Assembly: GCA_001825675.1 (NCBI GenBank)
Contig: MHYA01000146.1
Span: 37,747 to 81,534 of the forward strand
DNA: 43,788 bases
Reading direction: 5' to 3'
Source of the DNA: Planctomycetes bacterium GWF2_42_9
Lineage (GTDB): Bacteria; Planctomycetota; Phycisphaerae; Sedimentisphaerales; UBA12454
Positions 18,701-27,587 of the stretch are shown piece by piece (position 1 is the stretch's first letter; the number at the start of each line of letters is the position of its first letter). Both the position numbers and the translations under genes were made by a program. Under the pieces are notes generated by a model. The model was not told where the DNA came from. It saw nothing but the letters and a program-made list of their open reading frames with translations, and ran no database searches.

Positions 18701-20521
18701 TTCGCATGGGTCGCCAGCGGCAGTGTAAAACTGATGAGCCCATATCTTGCCATTATGCTTCACAAGACCGACAACCCAGCATTTATTGGCTGCCGGATTG
18801 CCGCTGATAGAACATGCGGAATTGGCGGTTGTGGTATTCGCACTTATTAATTTTGCCCGCCATTCAACCGTATAGCCGGTGGTGGAATTAGTATCGACAT
18901 AGTTGCTGTCCGGATAAAAATAACAGTAATAACTTGAGCTTGCCATAGTATTTATGTCGAGGACACTACTTTCCGCCGTCGCAAGTGATTGACTGCCAAA
19001 CATACAGCCTGTGGTGCCGTCTGAATATGTAACGGAGCCGGCAGTTTTCGGATTTATATTAGTAGCGTCATATTGCATCGTCCATGGGACCCCGCTCTGC
19101 ACTTCTCTGACCACTGTGCTCTCTGAACCGTAAAAACGAACTTCACTCAACGAATAGTAGTTGCCGCCCCAGTTACCATTGCTGGTTTTGGCCGTGATAA
19201 CCACATACCTCGCTTTTGCGCCATTGAAATCGCATGCAGAAACCCCGGGGTCATTGGCTAAACCGGAGGCCTGAGTAAATGTGTAATCGCCAAGTTTGTA
19301 CCAGGTATCGCCGTCAGAAGAGTATTCCACGGCCACATCACGAAGTCCGCAATTCCTGTTGGTGATTCCGTCATTGCAGTTCCAAACCCACATCTCCTGA
19401 AGATCGCAAACGTTATCAAACACAAACATTATCCATGCCGGACCGGAGGTAATATCTGGATTGGCACTGCTGTTACCAGAAGACGAGGCAAACCACATAG
19501 TGGTAGTTGATGTTGAGTGCAGCAAAAGAGAGGAATCAAGGCCGCTTTTGTTTTTGGCTAGTTTAGCTGGATAAAAACCGTTGCAATCGTTCGACGCAGT
19601 TGCAGTTATTTTGCTAGAGGCAATTGAATCGTTAAGACTGGTCGTAAATTGGCGAACACAACCTTTCCATGAATTAACCCCATTAACCTCATCAACGCGC
19701 CAGTAATAAGTCACATTTTTGGCTAGAGTTCCTGGAACGTAGCTACAATTTGATTGGGTTCCCTTGTAAACGCCGCAGGGATCCGAAGTTGTTGTGGCGG
19801 TAGAGACGCCATAATAGCTGGTGCCGAAATATATTTGTTGTCCATTAACATCAGCAGCACTGTCGCCTTTAACCCAACTCAAATCTGTATTGATTGATAC
19901 ATCAAGCTCGTCATCTTCAGGGCTCGCTTGGCCGGCAAAATCACTTGTGCCATTGAATCTAACTTCGCTAAGTGCATAAATATTAGGATATCCCCAGTTG
20001 CCGTTAACGCTGGCGGCTGTAAAAACCACATATCTGGCGCTCACGCCCGCGAAATCAAAGGCGCTAAAGCCTGTATAGGTTGTCAATCCGTTGGCTTTAG
20101 GAAATTCGTATGTACTTTTTGTATACCACGTATTTCCATCCGTGGAATACTCAACAATAACGTTCCGCATGCCGTAATCACGCCCATAGCTGATGTTCGC
20201 ATTCCATACCCACACTTCATCAAGTTTATAGATTTGATCAAATTCAAATTGTACCCATGCTGGCCCGGCAGTAGTACCGGGGGCCGCAGAAGTATCTGTG
20301 CCAGAGTCATTTCCAATCCAACTTCCATAGTTTCGATTGATGTGACATAAACCATTGGCATCCAAACCCGAACCATCCACCAGGTTTGTCCCGGGAAGCT
20401 GCCCCCAATTATCCGCAGACTCTGTTACGGTGATTGCACTGCAATCAATTACCGCCGCATCAGCGAGACCTCTTGATAGAATAACACACAACACCACACA
20501 AAGTAATTGACTCTTATACAT
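15725..20521 (-). CDS. Giant secreted modular glycoside hydrolase (2x F5/8 type C, GHL10-like barrel, LamG-like modules)
   Basis: 1598 residues with a signal peptide (1-22, MYKSQLLCVVLCVILSRG..). Domains in order: discoidin/F5-8C-like module about 24-192; Fn3-like segment with TYYWRVDEVN, about 200-296; a second F5-8C-like module 303-466; LamG-like module A 478-680; a (beta/alpha)8 barrel about 693-1040 of the GHL10 kind with YDVDGIVLDFFRHP (863-876) carrying likely acidic catalytic residues; a small sandwich to about 1118; LamG-like modules B (1140-1275) and C (1280-1480); and a partial fourth module at the end. Modules A and C are close copies. No dockerin, anchor or PEP-CTERM tail is present, so it is probably free in the periplasm or released. 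It likely cuts or binds a complex polysaccharide. The barrel is homologous to the 23.6-25.6 kb enzyme. Confidence 0.8.
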   Translation of the reverse strand: MYKSQLLCVVLCVILSRGLADAAVIDCSAITVTESADNWGQLPGTNLVDGSGLDANGLCHINRNYGSWIGNDSGTDTSAAPGTTAGPAWVQFEFDQIYKLDEVWVWNANISYGRDYGMRNVIVEYSTDGNTWYTKSTYEFPKANGLTTYTGFSAFDFAGVSARYVVFTAASVNGNWGYPNIYALSEVRFNGTSDFAGQASPEDDELDVSINTDLSWVKGDSAADVNGQQIYFGTSYYGVSTATTTSDPCGVYKGTQSNCSYVPGTLAKNVTYYWRVDEVNGVNSWKGCVRQFTTSLNDSIASSKITATASNDCNGFYPAKLAKNKSGLDSSLLLHSTSTTTMWFASSSGNSSANPDITSGPAWIMFVFDNVCDLQEMWVWNCNDGITNRNCGLRDVAVEYSSDGDTWYKLGDYTFTQASGLANDPGVSACDFNGAKARYVVITAKTSNGNWGGNYYSLSEVRFYGSESTVVREVQSGVPWTMQYDATNINPKTAGSVTYSDGTTGCMFGSQSLATAESSVLDINTMASSSYYCYFYPDSNYVDTNSTTGYTVEWRAKLISANTTTANSACSISGNPAANKCWVVGLVKHNGKIWAHQFYTAAGDPCEVEVDSDADNPAYHTMRVVVENGNATLYVDGVYASQASLYSQPIIYKVRFGDVTDAAGANFKTDYFYVYDGGGITPKEFREPAKNRKRRVIFDNDGGDITMDLQGTTVQEFWDDRMTGLIGTQTDTIVYCPVSSGFGQFTYDTTIGDILTSKAGILSNNKTADYIAQGTDALKMTVDFCRQNGFEVFFSMRMNDIHDGQGWMAEFFNQFKKDHYSWLFGYDDANNPVNGYWTGVDYSEPNIRNHALALFEEVCQNYDVDGIVLDFFRHPVFFQSQADGGVASIAEKQEMTDLITDIREMTDREGLKRGKPILIAVVTPDDVNYAGNIGLDITTWMANDLIDLWVPTGYYRIDTMEDGVALGHQYGVKVYPCMSECRMSDALAKASRSSDRAYYAEAQNWFYSGADGVYSFNYFINHASPLFLNTYPRLRYMGDPNTLAGRDKTYSTSMLGYSEVEVYYAGGKGFWDYNFVAPEKVISLPASTNETMDILIGEDVANADPSPNVLLRLRFDTAPAAIDDLAVTLNDTYSLSGYRRLDFNSATGYTVEWRIKLTEADASSGGYAFMKCSPESDKYWYVSVLQHDDKNWVQLSDGSEIELDSDKDNPAYHTLGVTAYNGYAKLYIDGDSSPADTHALHSGGPYALCWGDVSGSADANSYYDYVYASDDGAHAPGEPNWTMQYDVDGKRPIETGSVTYSDGTTGRMYGGTIGFASVYSDANYLDINTLNSNNSCIFYADSNYVDTNSTTGYTVEWRAKLLSVDTTGVNWACSFSGSPMLNKAWIVALIEKDGKILAHQYYTAAGDPCEAILDNDANDPAFHTLRVTVENDRATLYVDGVYASSASLYSYGTIWQVRFGDPTGSADVEFLTDYFYVYDGGAVPPMVQTWTVRYEGSALPSSSSACSYSDGTTGPLVAHAESPYSSVFTSYTSASVEKSLRINTIGSNQDCFFTFDDQWFHYRVNPTDVENGWNEIGMTLGAGKNTVTLKDLLVEVDY
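16082..16684 (-). repeat. LamG-like module C, copy of module A (18488-19090) in the same gene
   Basis: The module spans residues 1280-1480 of the giant hydrolase and matches residues 478-678 in order: WTMQYD, GSVTYSDGTTG, YVDTNSTTGYTVEWRAKL, then HQxYTAAGDPCE, ATLYVDGVYAS and TDYFYVYDGG. At DNA level the block at about 16441-16489 is identical to about 18851-18899 for nearly 50 bp, more than purifying selection on protein alone would give. This indicates recent duplication or gene conversion. Confidence 0.75.
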
Positions 20522-20656
20522 GGCTAAACCTCCAAAAGTAAAATATGTTTTTCACATACGAATTCTCTTACGAATTCCCTTTTCAGGAGAAACACACAAA
20601 CGCCATATTTAATATCCACGAAAATGGATGGTGCGGTGCTATGAAGTACAACCTGA

Positions 20657-21469
20657 CTATATAGACGATTGTTCTAATTTATCGAATGCTGCTACTAGGG
20701 ACTTAAAATACAAAGCGAGGCCGACAACGTCGCTACCAACATTTATGAATCGGTATCCCATATCAATCAGCTCCTGCAGATTGCCCGCCTTGCCCACAGT
20801 ACCAGCAACTTTCCCTTTCTTATTTGCTATCTCGGCTATTCGCTTTCGCGTTTGCACAATATGTGGATCGTCCCATTTACCTGGTACTCCAATACCCTGA
20901 CTAAAATCCGCTGGGCCAAAGAAAATGATCTCGATGCCAGGCAAGTCGCATATGGCCTCAAGGTCATTGAGTGGCTCTGGGTCCTCGATTTGCACTACCA
21001 CAAAACGCTGCTCATTTGCAGTTTTGATATAATCATTAAAATCAACAAGGCAATAGGCACCATCGGCATTGCCGCCATCAACCGCCCTGCGGCCTATAGG
21101 ATGAAATCGAGTCTGCCACACAATTTTTTTGGCATCTTCGAAACTCATAACGTGCGGCACCATAATACCGGACGCATCAGCTTCTAATGGCTTGATATGA
21201 GAGCTATACGAGCCTCTCGCTACACGTACCATAGCATCACAATCATAAATTTTGGCAGCCCGAATCTGATTTTCAACTCCTATCCAGTCGCTAGGCACAT
21301 GTTCCATGTCAAGCCATACACAATCAAAACCACACATACCTGCAATCTCTACGACCCGAGGATCAGCAAGATTCGTTTTCACACAACGGACAACTTTGCC
21401 ATCTCGTAATTTCTTTAAAACTCTGCTCGGACGCATCTTCATATATGACCTGTTATACTGATAATTCAT
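20657..21469 (-). CDS. HpcH/HpaI aldolase family protein (2-keto-3-deoxy sugar-acid aldolase type)
   Basis: 270 residues; M10 (MKMRPSRVLKK) is an alternative start. The class II pyruvate aldolase landmarks are present: GFDCVWLDMEHVP (base and substrate loop), AMVRVARG, a metal-ligand region VVVQIEDPEPLNDLEAI, then FFGPADFSQGIGVPG, the family signature, and KVAGTVGKAGN near the end. Such enzymes split 2-keto-3-deoxy sugar acids to pyruvate and an aldehyde in the cytoplasm. It is the natural last step for acidic or deoxy sugars released by the hydrolases around it. Its transcript starts at the operator-bearing promoter at 21745-21783 and the gene ends 136 bp before the giant hydrolase, which may be cotranscribed. 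Confidence 0.85.
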   Translation of the reverse strand: MNYQYNRSYMKMRPSRVLKKLRDGKVVRCVKTNLADPRVVEIAGMCGFDCVWLDMEHVPSDWIGVENQIRAAKIYDCDAMVRVARGSYSSHIKPLEADASGIMVPHVMSFEDAKKIVWQTRFHPIGRRAVDGGNADGAYCLVDFNDYIKTANEQRFVVVQIEDPEPLNDLEAICDLPGIEIIFFGPADFSQGIGVPGKWDDPHIVQTRKRIAEIANKKGKVAGTVGKAGNLQELIDMGYRFINVGSDVVGLALYFKSLVAAFDKLEQSSI

Positions 21470-22060
21470 ATTAGCATTTTATAATGAGTTTACGAACCCA
21501 TTCAGCTCTCTATCGCAATAACCTTAAATGATCACTTGTGAGCACGAAATATGCCACATGTATGACGACTCGATTTTTGAGGACATATTGCGCTTAGTGT
21601 AATCATCTATCTCATCGTGAACCCAAACTGGATATATTTGTCACACATGCTCCCTGCATTGTTACACTAAGTATTTGGATCATCTACTACTAGCAAACAA
21701 TCATTGTTAATTACTCTGTTTACCGCCATGCGCAACCTAGAATTGTGAACACTATGATATACTTTTTTAGTTGCCATTGTCAAGAGCTTTTTTAATAATA
21801 TTCTTTTATATCATAAAATAAAGCTAGGGCAAACACATACTAAGATCGAATTATATGCGGATATTTACTATTAAAACCCATTTTTCATCAGCATTGGCTA
21901 TCGGGACATGCAATAGCCAAAAGACCACTTTGATATACCCGCATTTATTACAATGTTCAGAAGTTATACGTTTTAGACTGTGACTCGAAGAACGCATCGC
22001 CTTTATCTGTTTGCCGGATAAAATCTAAACAGACTGTATCGGCGGACCGCAGGTATCCGT
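21470..22060. other. Long leader and intergenic region
   Basis: No gene is visible. The part 21470-21744 is the untranslated leader of the aldolase transcript, 21745-21783 is its promoter and operator, and beyond 21790 the sequence is AT-rich up to an IS66 remnant. Confidence 0.5.
21745..21783 (-). promoter_or_regulatory. Promoter and operator of the aldolase transcript (site 2)
   Basis: On the minus strand TTGACA (21778-21783) is followed after 18 bp by TATCAT, the likely -10, embedded in GTATATCATAGTGTTCAC (21745-21762). This matches site 1 upstream of the GntR-LacI gene at 16 of 18 positions, and the distance from -35 to CATAGTG is 21 bp here against 20 bp there. Promoter and operator therefore share one architecture, which supports common control. 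Confidence 0.6.
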
Positions 22061-22330
22061 TCACAGATTTTGTGTTTTGATTGATGGGTATGTTATTTGC
22101 TGGTATGCAGAATTTAGAGCGTTTGCGAAGAATTCAAATACACTACGCTTCTGTGCGACGCAGCTTGCAACAACTGTCCAGGCTCTCTCGCACCATCGCA
22201 TGCCAGCTTCGCCCCCGTGTACCCTGAGTAACGCGTCTGTCCAGGGCAACAAATCGAATTACCTGTTCTGTGGCGTTGTTGGTTGGTTCGACCCCGGCGA
22301 CATCAATGAAAAGAAAATACCCTTGGCCGC
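22061..22330 (-). mobile_element. IS66-family transposase, C-terminal remnant of another subfamily
   Basis: Two frames on the minus strand join to an IS66 C-terminus. The first, about 22215-22330, reads GVEPTNNATEQVIRFVALDR and RVTQGTR, where the NNxxEQ segment holds the catalytic glutamate. The second, 22061-22235, reads GEAGMRWCERAWTVVASC and FEFFANALNSAYQQ. A frameshift separates them, and the N-terminal majority is missing. It differs clearly from the 13.7 kb remnant. Confidence 0.75.
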
Positions 22331-22532
22331 GATCACAGCTTACATTCGAACTTTTTCAGTAAATTCTTTTTCTGGTCATCAGGTATATTTTTGTATTATC
22401 TATGTACTTTATATGTGTCTCAGTTGCCTCTGATTTCTTAGCTCTCAGCATCATCTTTACTAAGCAGCACCGCATCGATCTTGCCGATCATAATATCGAG
22501 TTTAATGTAACCTTTTGATAAGGGAATCAATT

Positions 22533-23471
22533 CTATTCCTTTTTAAATCTGCGATGCTTCGTATTCAAAACACGTTGGTATCGCCCCAAATTACCGTCCT
22601 TGGAAACCAAAAACCCTACTCTGCCGAACCAGTCTTTTTCCTGCTCTTGTGATTTTTTCAATAAAAATTCAGAAACCGGCAGGGTTTGATAAATATCTGA
22701 GTATGCAACAATAAATGGTTCCGCATAGGGCACACCAACTCCTAGCCCAGCGCTACCTTCAACTGCTTCAGATCGTTTCAACGTATAACGACCATTATAT
22801 TGCTGACTTTTCATTTTTCCCAAAGCTTCAACTTTTAGATGGATGACATCTGAGACATCCACATAAACTTGGCAATGCGCACTGAATTCACGCAATAGGG
22901 CATTATCTCTAACAACGTGCGAAGGAAAACCCATAAAAAAAATCTGAGCAACTCGATGCGGTGGATTGGGATATTCGCTGTCAACCGAATTTGCGACCCA
23001 TGAAGCATGTAATACAGACTGCCCAGTCAATGCATGCTGGTCTGCCAGACCTCCATTATCATAAGGATAATGCGTGATGATTATGTTCGGACGTATTTCG
23101 CGTATAACGCAAGCGATATCTCGAATGATTTTCTCCCTAACGAGGAATATACTATCATCATATGTAAGAAAACGCACGTCGCGAATGCCCATAATCGCGC
23201 ATGCTTCTCGCACCTCCTCCTTTTTTACCTTACTTCTTATTTCAAGCAATTTTTCAAGTTTTTTCCCTTGGGGAATCTGCTTTTTTCTCCTCATACCGTC
23301 TGAGATCACCACATCATGCACTCTTGCTCCATTAGTTAGCACAAGAGCACTTACTGTATCACCAAGCCGTGTGTGATGTAAACAAGTACCGCCTGCATTA
23401 TCAAATGCGTCAGCGGGATGACCACCTACTACTAACAATTTCAATGGAATTCTATTTCTTACTTTCGCCAT
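22533..23471 (-). CDS. PIG-L/LmbE-family deacetylase
   Basis: 312 residues. The zinc site is visible: LLVVGGHPADAFDNAGGT (H18 and D21 correspond to the first His and second Asp of AHPDD) and IIITHYPYDNGGLADQHALTG (H134 region, H146 as third ligand). Family members remove N-acetyl or other acyl groups from amino sugars. The variant HPADAFDNAGG in place of HPDDE is common in sugar loci of PVC bacteria, to my knowledge. There is no signal peptide, so the enzyme is cytosolic. It follows the GHL10-like hydrolase by 168 bp on the same strand and may act on a released amino sugar; that role is inferred from context. Confidence 0.85.
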   Translation of the reverse strand: MAKVRNRIPLKLLVVGGHPADAFDNAGGTCLHHTRLGDTVSALVLTNGARVHDVVISDGMRRKKQIPQGKKLEKLLEIRSKVKKEEVREACAIMGIRDVRFLTYDDSIFLVREKIIRDIACVIREIRPNIIITHYPYDNGGLADQHALTGQSVLHASWVANSVDSEYPNPPHRVAQIFFMGFPSHVVRDNALLREFSAHCQVYVDVSDVIHLKVEALGKMKSQQYNGRYTLKRSEAVEGSAGLGVGVPYAEPFIVAYSDIYQTLPVSEFLLKKSQEQEKDWFGRVGFLVSKDGNLGRYQRVLNTKHRRFKKE

Positions 23472-23638
23472 AAATAATTCTTTCTATACTCAATCTAAAG
23501 TAAGCCATAAACAATGTTTTTTTTACTTACACTTTTTAGGTAATAGCTGCAGCCAAATGACTTATGGTATTCAGTTTTGTAACTCTTGCCTGCATCTCAT
23601 TTGATCAGCACTGAATGCGATCGTATCTGTTCTAAAGT

Positions 23639-25561
23639 TTAGTAGAACAACAACAGTAGAGGCGCTTTCTCGATATAAAATCCACCTGTCTGCCCATTTA
23701 AATTATCTGCAAAGATGACATTTATCTGATTCTTGCCTGGCCGTACAAATGCGGTTGGTAAGGGCAATGTAGCTGATAATGACCTATGATATGACAGTAT
23801 CTCTTTGGGAGCAAACAAGGGGCCTTGGCCATTAATCAATATTCGCACTTCTTTTTGAGCATGGACATTCCTCATAGTTAGATATAATCCAAACTCAGCT
23901 GTTTGAGGAAAAGCGGGAATATTATAATCCAGTTTGAGTTCACTCCCTACGGGCAATCCAAACATTTTTACAGGAAATTCACTACCAATGGGAAAAACTA
24001 TATCCCTGGCTTTTATAAATTTCTGTTGTGAAGGCCAACTCTTAACACCATGTTTGTTGAGTGCTATAGCTGAAATAGTGGTCGTTTTTTCGATTGTAAA
24101 GGGTCCATTGTACTGCTTTGATTTACTATTAGGCTGGGTACCATCTAGCGTATAAACAATATCATATTGCGAATCTGGAAATTCCATCTCAATTAGTGTA
24201 GAATCAGTAAAAACATCTTGTCTCGCGTTTATCTTGACCATATAAGCATATCTGCTTCCGCCTTTTAGAAAAAACTCATGCCCCGAACTGCCAAATGCCT
24301 TAGGTTGATATTCGGAATCGTACCCATAGTTTTCGATCGTTAATAAACTTCCAATTACGTTCCACATCTTGTCTCGCGGCGAAAAGTAGTTGAAAGTATA
24401 AATGCCATCTACACCAGCACGCCACGCCCGGGCTGCTTCATTGTAAAGGTCTTGTCGTTTAATATCTTCTACCCAATTGTTTTTGTCACTAAAACCGACT
24501 CTATCCGCACTTAAGCATGCATATACAGGAACATTATATTCTTTTCCCAATGAAACCAAGTTCTCCCAAGGTTCCAAAATGAAGTATCCTCCACCGACAA
24601 CAATGTCGACCAAGTCTTCTTTCAGCCATTGTCGTATATCAAGTCCGGTTGCTTTGTTATATCCTAATGAATCAGGAATATGAATTATTACCAAAAGAGG
24701 CTTTTTGCGATTTTCACCTAATGCTTCAGTCATTTGGCGTATGCGTCGTAATAAATCCGTCATCATATCGCAGTAATCTTGGGTTACCGGCTGACCAGCC
24801 ATTTGCGGCTTGAAAAAAATCGGATGACGGAAAAAATCCAACTCAATGCCGTCGATATCATACCGCATGCAGATATCTTTAGTTATCGAGAATATTTTAT
24901 CCCTCACTTCGGGCGAACTGTAGTCTAAAGTACTCCATGCACCACCCCCATATGGGAAATAATCCCCTTTGGAACCCATCAAACACTCTGGATGATTCTT
25001 TTTCCATTTCGAAAATAGTCTTGGGTAATAACTATCATGATTATCATTCATACGAACTGACCAGAACAGTTCCATTTTGTGCTGATGCGCAAATTCCACA
25101 ACAATGTTCATTGATTGGGATAGTAAAGCCCATGCGGCCTTGCTATCAATCTCAACTTTTCCATTATTCCACAATGGCGCCTGTTCTTTTAGATCTGTCT
25201 CAGTAAAGCTATTATGGTCTAGCAATGCAATGGCGGAGTTCCAACAATAAGATATGGCATCAACTTGACTGCCTTCCAACCCCTTGCAGCGTATTTTCAG
25301 ATAGTTATCTTTAGTACATGGCGCATGTATTCGGCCCAATACTAAATCTCTAATATCGTCACCATCGCTATTTTGAATGATGCGCCGTTGCCGATGTGCC
25401 GCGGCTTTACGCAATAATATCATATCACTGTGGTGGGCCGACACTGAAACCGAATTGCATTCCTTTTTTACCTCAACTCTTTCGTCCTCTCCTCTCGCAC
25501 AATACACAAAAACCAATCCTACCATAACCAGCCCAAATAGTTCTTTCTGAACGATAGCCAT
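23639..25561 (-). CDS. Secreted GHL10-like glycoside hydrolase with C-terminal Fn3/chitobiase-like module
   Basis: 640 residues from the ATG at 25561, which has AAGGA seven bases upstream and opens a signal peptide (MAIVQKELFGLVMVGLVFVY). The upstream in-frame ATG at 25603 lacks both. The barrel (about 60-400) has FWSVRMNDNHDSYYP, then YDIDGIELDFFRHPIFF, LVDIVVGGGYF and GVDGIYTFNYFSP, the same signature blocks as the giant hydrolase. A chitobiase-type module follows (YTLDGTQPNS..YNGPF..TTTISAIAL), and a last sandwich (about 540-640) ends the protein. It is exported, with no anchor seen. It probably works with the giant hydrolase on the same polymer. It lies 96 bp after the symporter gene. Confidence 0.8.
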   Translation of the reverse strand: MAIVQKELFGLVMVGLVFVYCARGEDERVEVKKECNSVSVSAHHSDMILLRKAAAHRQRRIIQNSDGDDIRDLVLGRIHAPCTKDNYLKIRCKGLEGSQVDAISYCWNSAIALLDHNSFTETDLKEQAPLWNNGKVEIDSKAAWALLSQSMNIVVEFAHQHKMELFWSVRMNDNHDSYYPRLFSKWKKNHPECLMGSKGDYFPYGGGAWSTLDYSSPEVRDKIFSITKDICMRYDIDGIELDFFRHPIFFKPQMAGQPVTQDYCDMMTDLLRRIRQMTEALGENRKKPLLVIIHIPDSLGYNKATGLDIRQWLKEDLVDIVVGGGYFILEPWENLVSLGKEYNVPVYACLSADRVGFSDKNNWVEDIKRQDLYNEAARAWRAGVDGIYTFNYFSPRDKMWNVIGSLLTIENYGYDSEYQPKAFGSSGHEFFLKGGSRYAYMVKINARQDVFTDSTLIEMEFPDSQYDIVYTLDGTQPNSKSKQYNGPFTIEKTTTISAIALNKHGVKSWPSQQKFIKARDIVFPIGSEFPVKMFGLPVGSELKLDYNIPAFPQTAEFGLYLTMRNVHAQKEVRILINGQGPLFAPKEILSYHRSLSATLPLPTAFVRPGKNQINVIFADNLNGQTGGFYIEKAPLLLLFY

Positions 25562-25656
25562 TTGAAAATCCTTATAAACATATCTAATCCAAACAAGCCA
25601 CAATCCGATTTAAGTTCTCTCGCAAAAGAAATTCTTTTAGCGTAGCAGCTTTTTGA

Positions 25657-27432
25657 TCAGACTTTGATTGCGTTCGATGCCGCTTCGCAATCCCTTTCAC
25701 CTGCGATAACTTTTTCTCCCAATGTCGACCAGGTTAACCCCACATACTTGCTTGGGTGTGGGGTTTTGCCAAATAGTTTAATTGAGATCGTGCCAACAAC
25801 TAAAAATATAATTGTCCCTAGGATACCTATCCATTGGAAGCTCAATTTGCCGCCACCGTGTTGTGCATAAGTGTACCACATGAGCATCGTTACAGAAAAG
25901 CCAAGTGAAAATAACGATGCTCCCTTAAAGATTTTTGAAATGATCGGCCACTTTGACTGGATACACATTGAAAGTATGAATAAAAATAAAAATACAGCAA
26001 TTGGTGTCCCGATGTAGCTCAACGGAATCACATCGGTCAGGCCACTATTGCTAGCGGTATACCATCGGACTGTCCCCAACTCCACTCCACAGCAAAAGGA
26101 ACCTACAAACCAGATAATACTACTTGTAACACGATTACTGAAAACCGCAAAATAGAAAGCCGGAAGAGCTACGCAGTTGAATGCAGAAAATATGGCTGCA
26201 GCTTCCACTACGCTTTGATTGTACTTCCTAGAAGTGCCTGTTATAAGCAGACCCAAGCCTATCGTAAAAATACTGGTCAATACAACTGCGACTCTGCATA
26301 TCATTACTTGCCTTTTTTCGTTCAGATTTTTATTGAAATACTTCTGGTGAAATTCTTTGAGCCAGACGGCGGAAAGACTGTTCCAGCCTGCGTTAAGGGT
26401 ACTCATAGCAGCTGCTAACAAAGCCGATAATATAAGTCCCGGCAACGGTGCGGGCAACTTAGTACCAATAAAAGTGTAGAATGCCACATCACCAGAAGTC
26501 ACTCGTGGATCAGGATGTTGAGCATAGTATGTAAACATGGCAAATCCAATCAACCACATCATAAAAATGAAAGGCATACTCAGTGCGGCGTTCGTGAAAA
26601 TAGCTTTTTTGGCATTCGCATATGAACTGGTACTTAATAAACTCTGAACAGTCATCTGATTAGAGCTCGCATTATTCATCGCCTCAGATATTGCGCCAAT
26701 CAAAAGAATCCAAAAACTAAGCCGCATATAAGGGTCTACCTTATAGAAATCAGGCTCAAAGTATTTAGAAGGACCTCTGCCGTTCTTGAATGAATATGAC
26801 AGAACCTCCCACATGCCACCATCGACACTCTCAATACAGATATAGACCGCAAAAATTAAACCAGTAAGAAGAATTATAAACTGCACAAAGTCTGTCCAAA
26901 CAACAGCTTTTCTGCCTCCCATAATGGTATAAATCATTGTAATTACGCCTACAAATATGGTGGTTTTCCATGCTGACCACCCTGCAGCGCCTTCAAAAAC
27001 CTTCGATGTCGCAAATATCACCATTCCCAAATAAAGTAAACGACCCCAGAAAAATAGCCCGCTAACTAAGAGGCGAACCTTGCTGTCGTATCGCCGTTCA
27101 AGATATTCGAATGGCGTAAACGATTGCAGTCGGAAATAGAAACGAATAAAAATATGAAAGGCTAGGATAGAGAACAATGGATAGAAAAGCATCAACACAA
27201 AAAGTGACAAACCATGATTAAAGATTTCACCAGGCACCATTACTAGTGAATAGGTGCTTAATAAGGCCATCATGTAACTGATTCCGACGATAAACCATGG
27301 TATGCTCCGACCACCGAGCAGAAAATCCTCGCTGGTCTTCTGCTTTCGCGAAAACCACCATCCTATTCCGACAATTGTCAGCAGGTATGCCCCTATAGTA
27401 CAATAATCCAACCATCCAATTTTTTCTAACAT
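25657..27432 (-). CDS. Sodium:solute symporter (SSS/SLC5 family)
   Basis: 591 residues with about 13-14 hydrophobic spans. Family marks are the start WLDYCTIGAYLLTIVGIGWW, RKQKTSEDFLLGGRSIPW between helices 1 and 2, the second-span region MALLSTYSLVMVPGEIF, TIMGGRKAVVWTDFVQF in the middle, and ALLAAAMSTLNAGWNSLSAV near residue 345, the helix that carries Na+ ligands. It is an inner-membrane Na+-coupled uptake system, probably for the mono- or disaccharide released by the surrounding hydrolases. It sits between the PEP-CTERM gene, separated by a terminator, and the GHL10-like gene, so it probably has its own promoter in 27440-27510. Confidence 0.9.
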   Translation of the reverse strand: MLEKIGWLDYCTIGAYLLTIVGIGWWFSRKQKTSEDFLLGGRSIPWFIVGISYMMALLSTYSLVMVPGEIFNHGLSLFVLMLFYPLFSILAFHIFIRFYFRLQSFTPFEYLERRYDSKVRLLVSGLFFWGRLLYLGMVIFATSKVFEGAAGWSAWKTTIFVGVITMIYTIMGGRKAVVWTDFVQFIILLTGLIFAVYICIESVDGGMWEVLSYSFKNGRGPSKYFEPDFYKVDPYMRLSFWILLIGAISEAMNNASSNQMTVQSLLSTSSYANAKKAIFTNAALSMPFIFMMWLIGFAMFTYYAQHPDPRVTSGDVAFYTFIGTKLPAPLPGLILSALLAAAMSTLNAGWNSLSAVWLKEFHQKYFNKNLNEKRQVMICRVAVVLTSIFTIGLGLLITGTSRKYNQSVVEAAAIFSAFNCVALPAFYFAVFSNRVTSSIIWFVGSFCCGVELGTVRWYTASNSGLTDVIPLSYIGTPIAVFLFLFILSMCIQSKWPIISKIFKGASLFSLGFSVTMLMWYTYAQHGGGKLSFQWIGILGTIIFLVVGTISIKLFGKTPHPSKYVGLTWSTLGEKVIAGERDCEAASNAIKV

Positions 27433-27510
27433 ATATATACCTAGCAGTGCCTCTAATCCCTAAAATGTATAATTAATAAGAATTGTCTCAATCTCAATTA
27501 CATACAGCTA

Positions 27511-27550
27511 AACACGGTGGGTCAGAACTTAGATTCTGCCCCACCGTGTT
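27511..27550 (-). terminator. Strong hairpin between PEP-CTERM gene and symporter gene
   Basis: A 17-base arm AACACGGTGGGTCAGAA pairs with TTCTGCCCCACCGTGTT with a single mismatch and a short loop. On the minus strand it is followed by TTTAGC rather than a long U-run. It lies 38 bp beyond the stop of the PEP-CTERM gene and before the symporter, so termination or mRNA 3'-end protection of the PEP-CTERM transcript is likely. Confidence 0.65.
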
Positions 27551-27587
27551 ATATAGATCTACTATCAGCCCTTTTCTAATAATTAGT

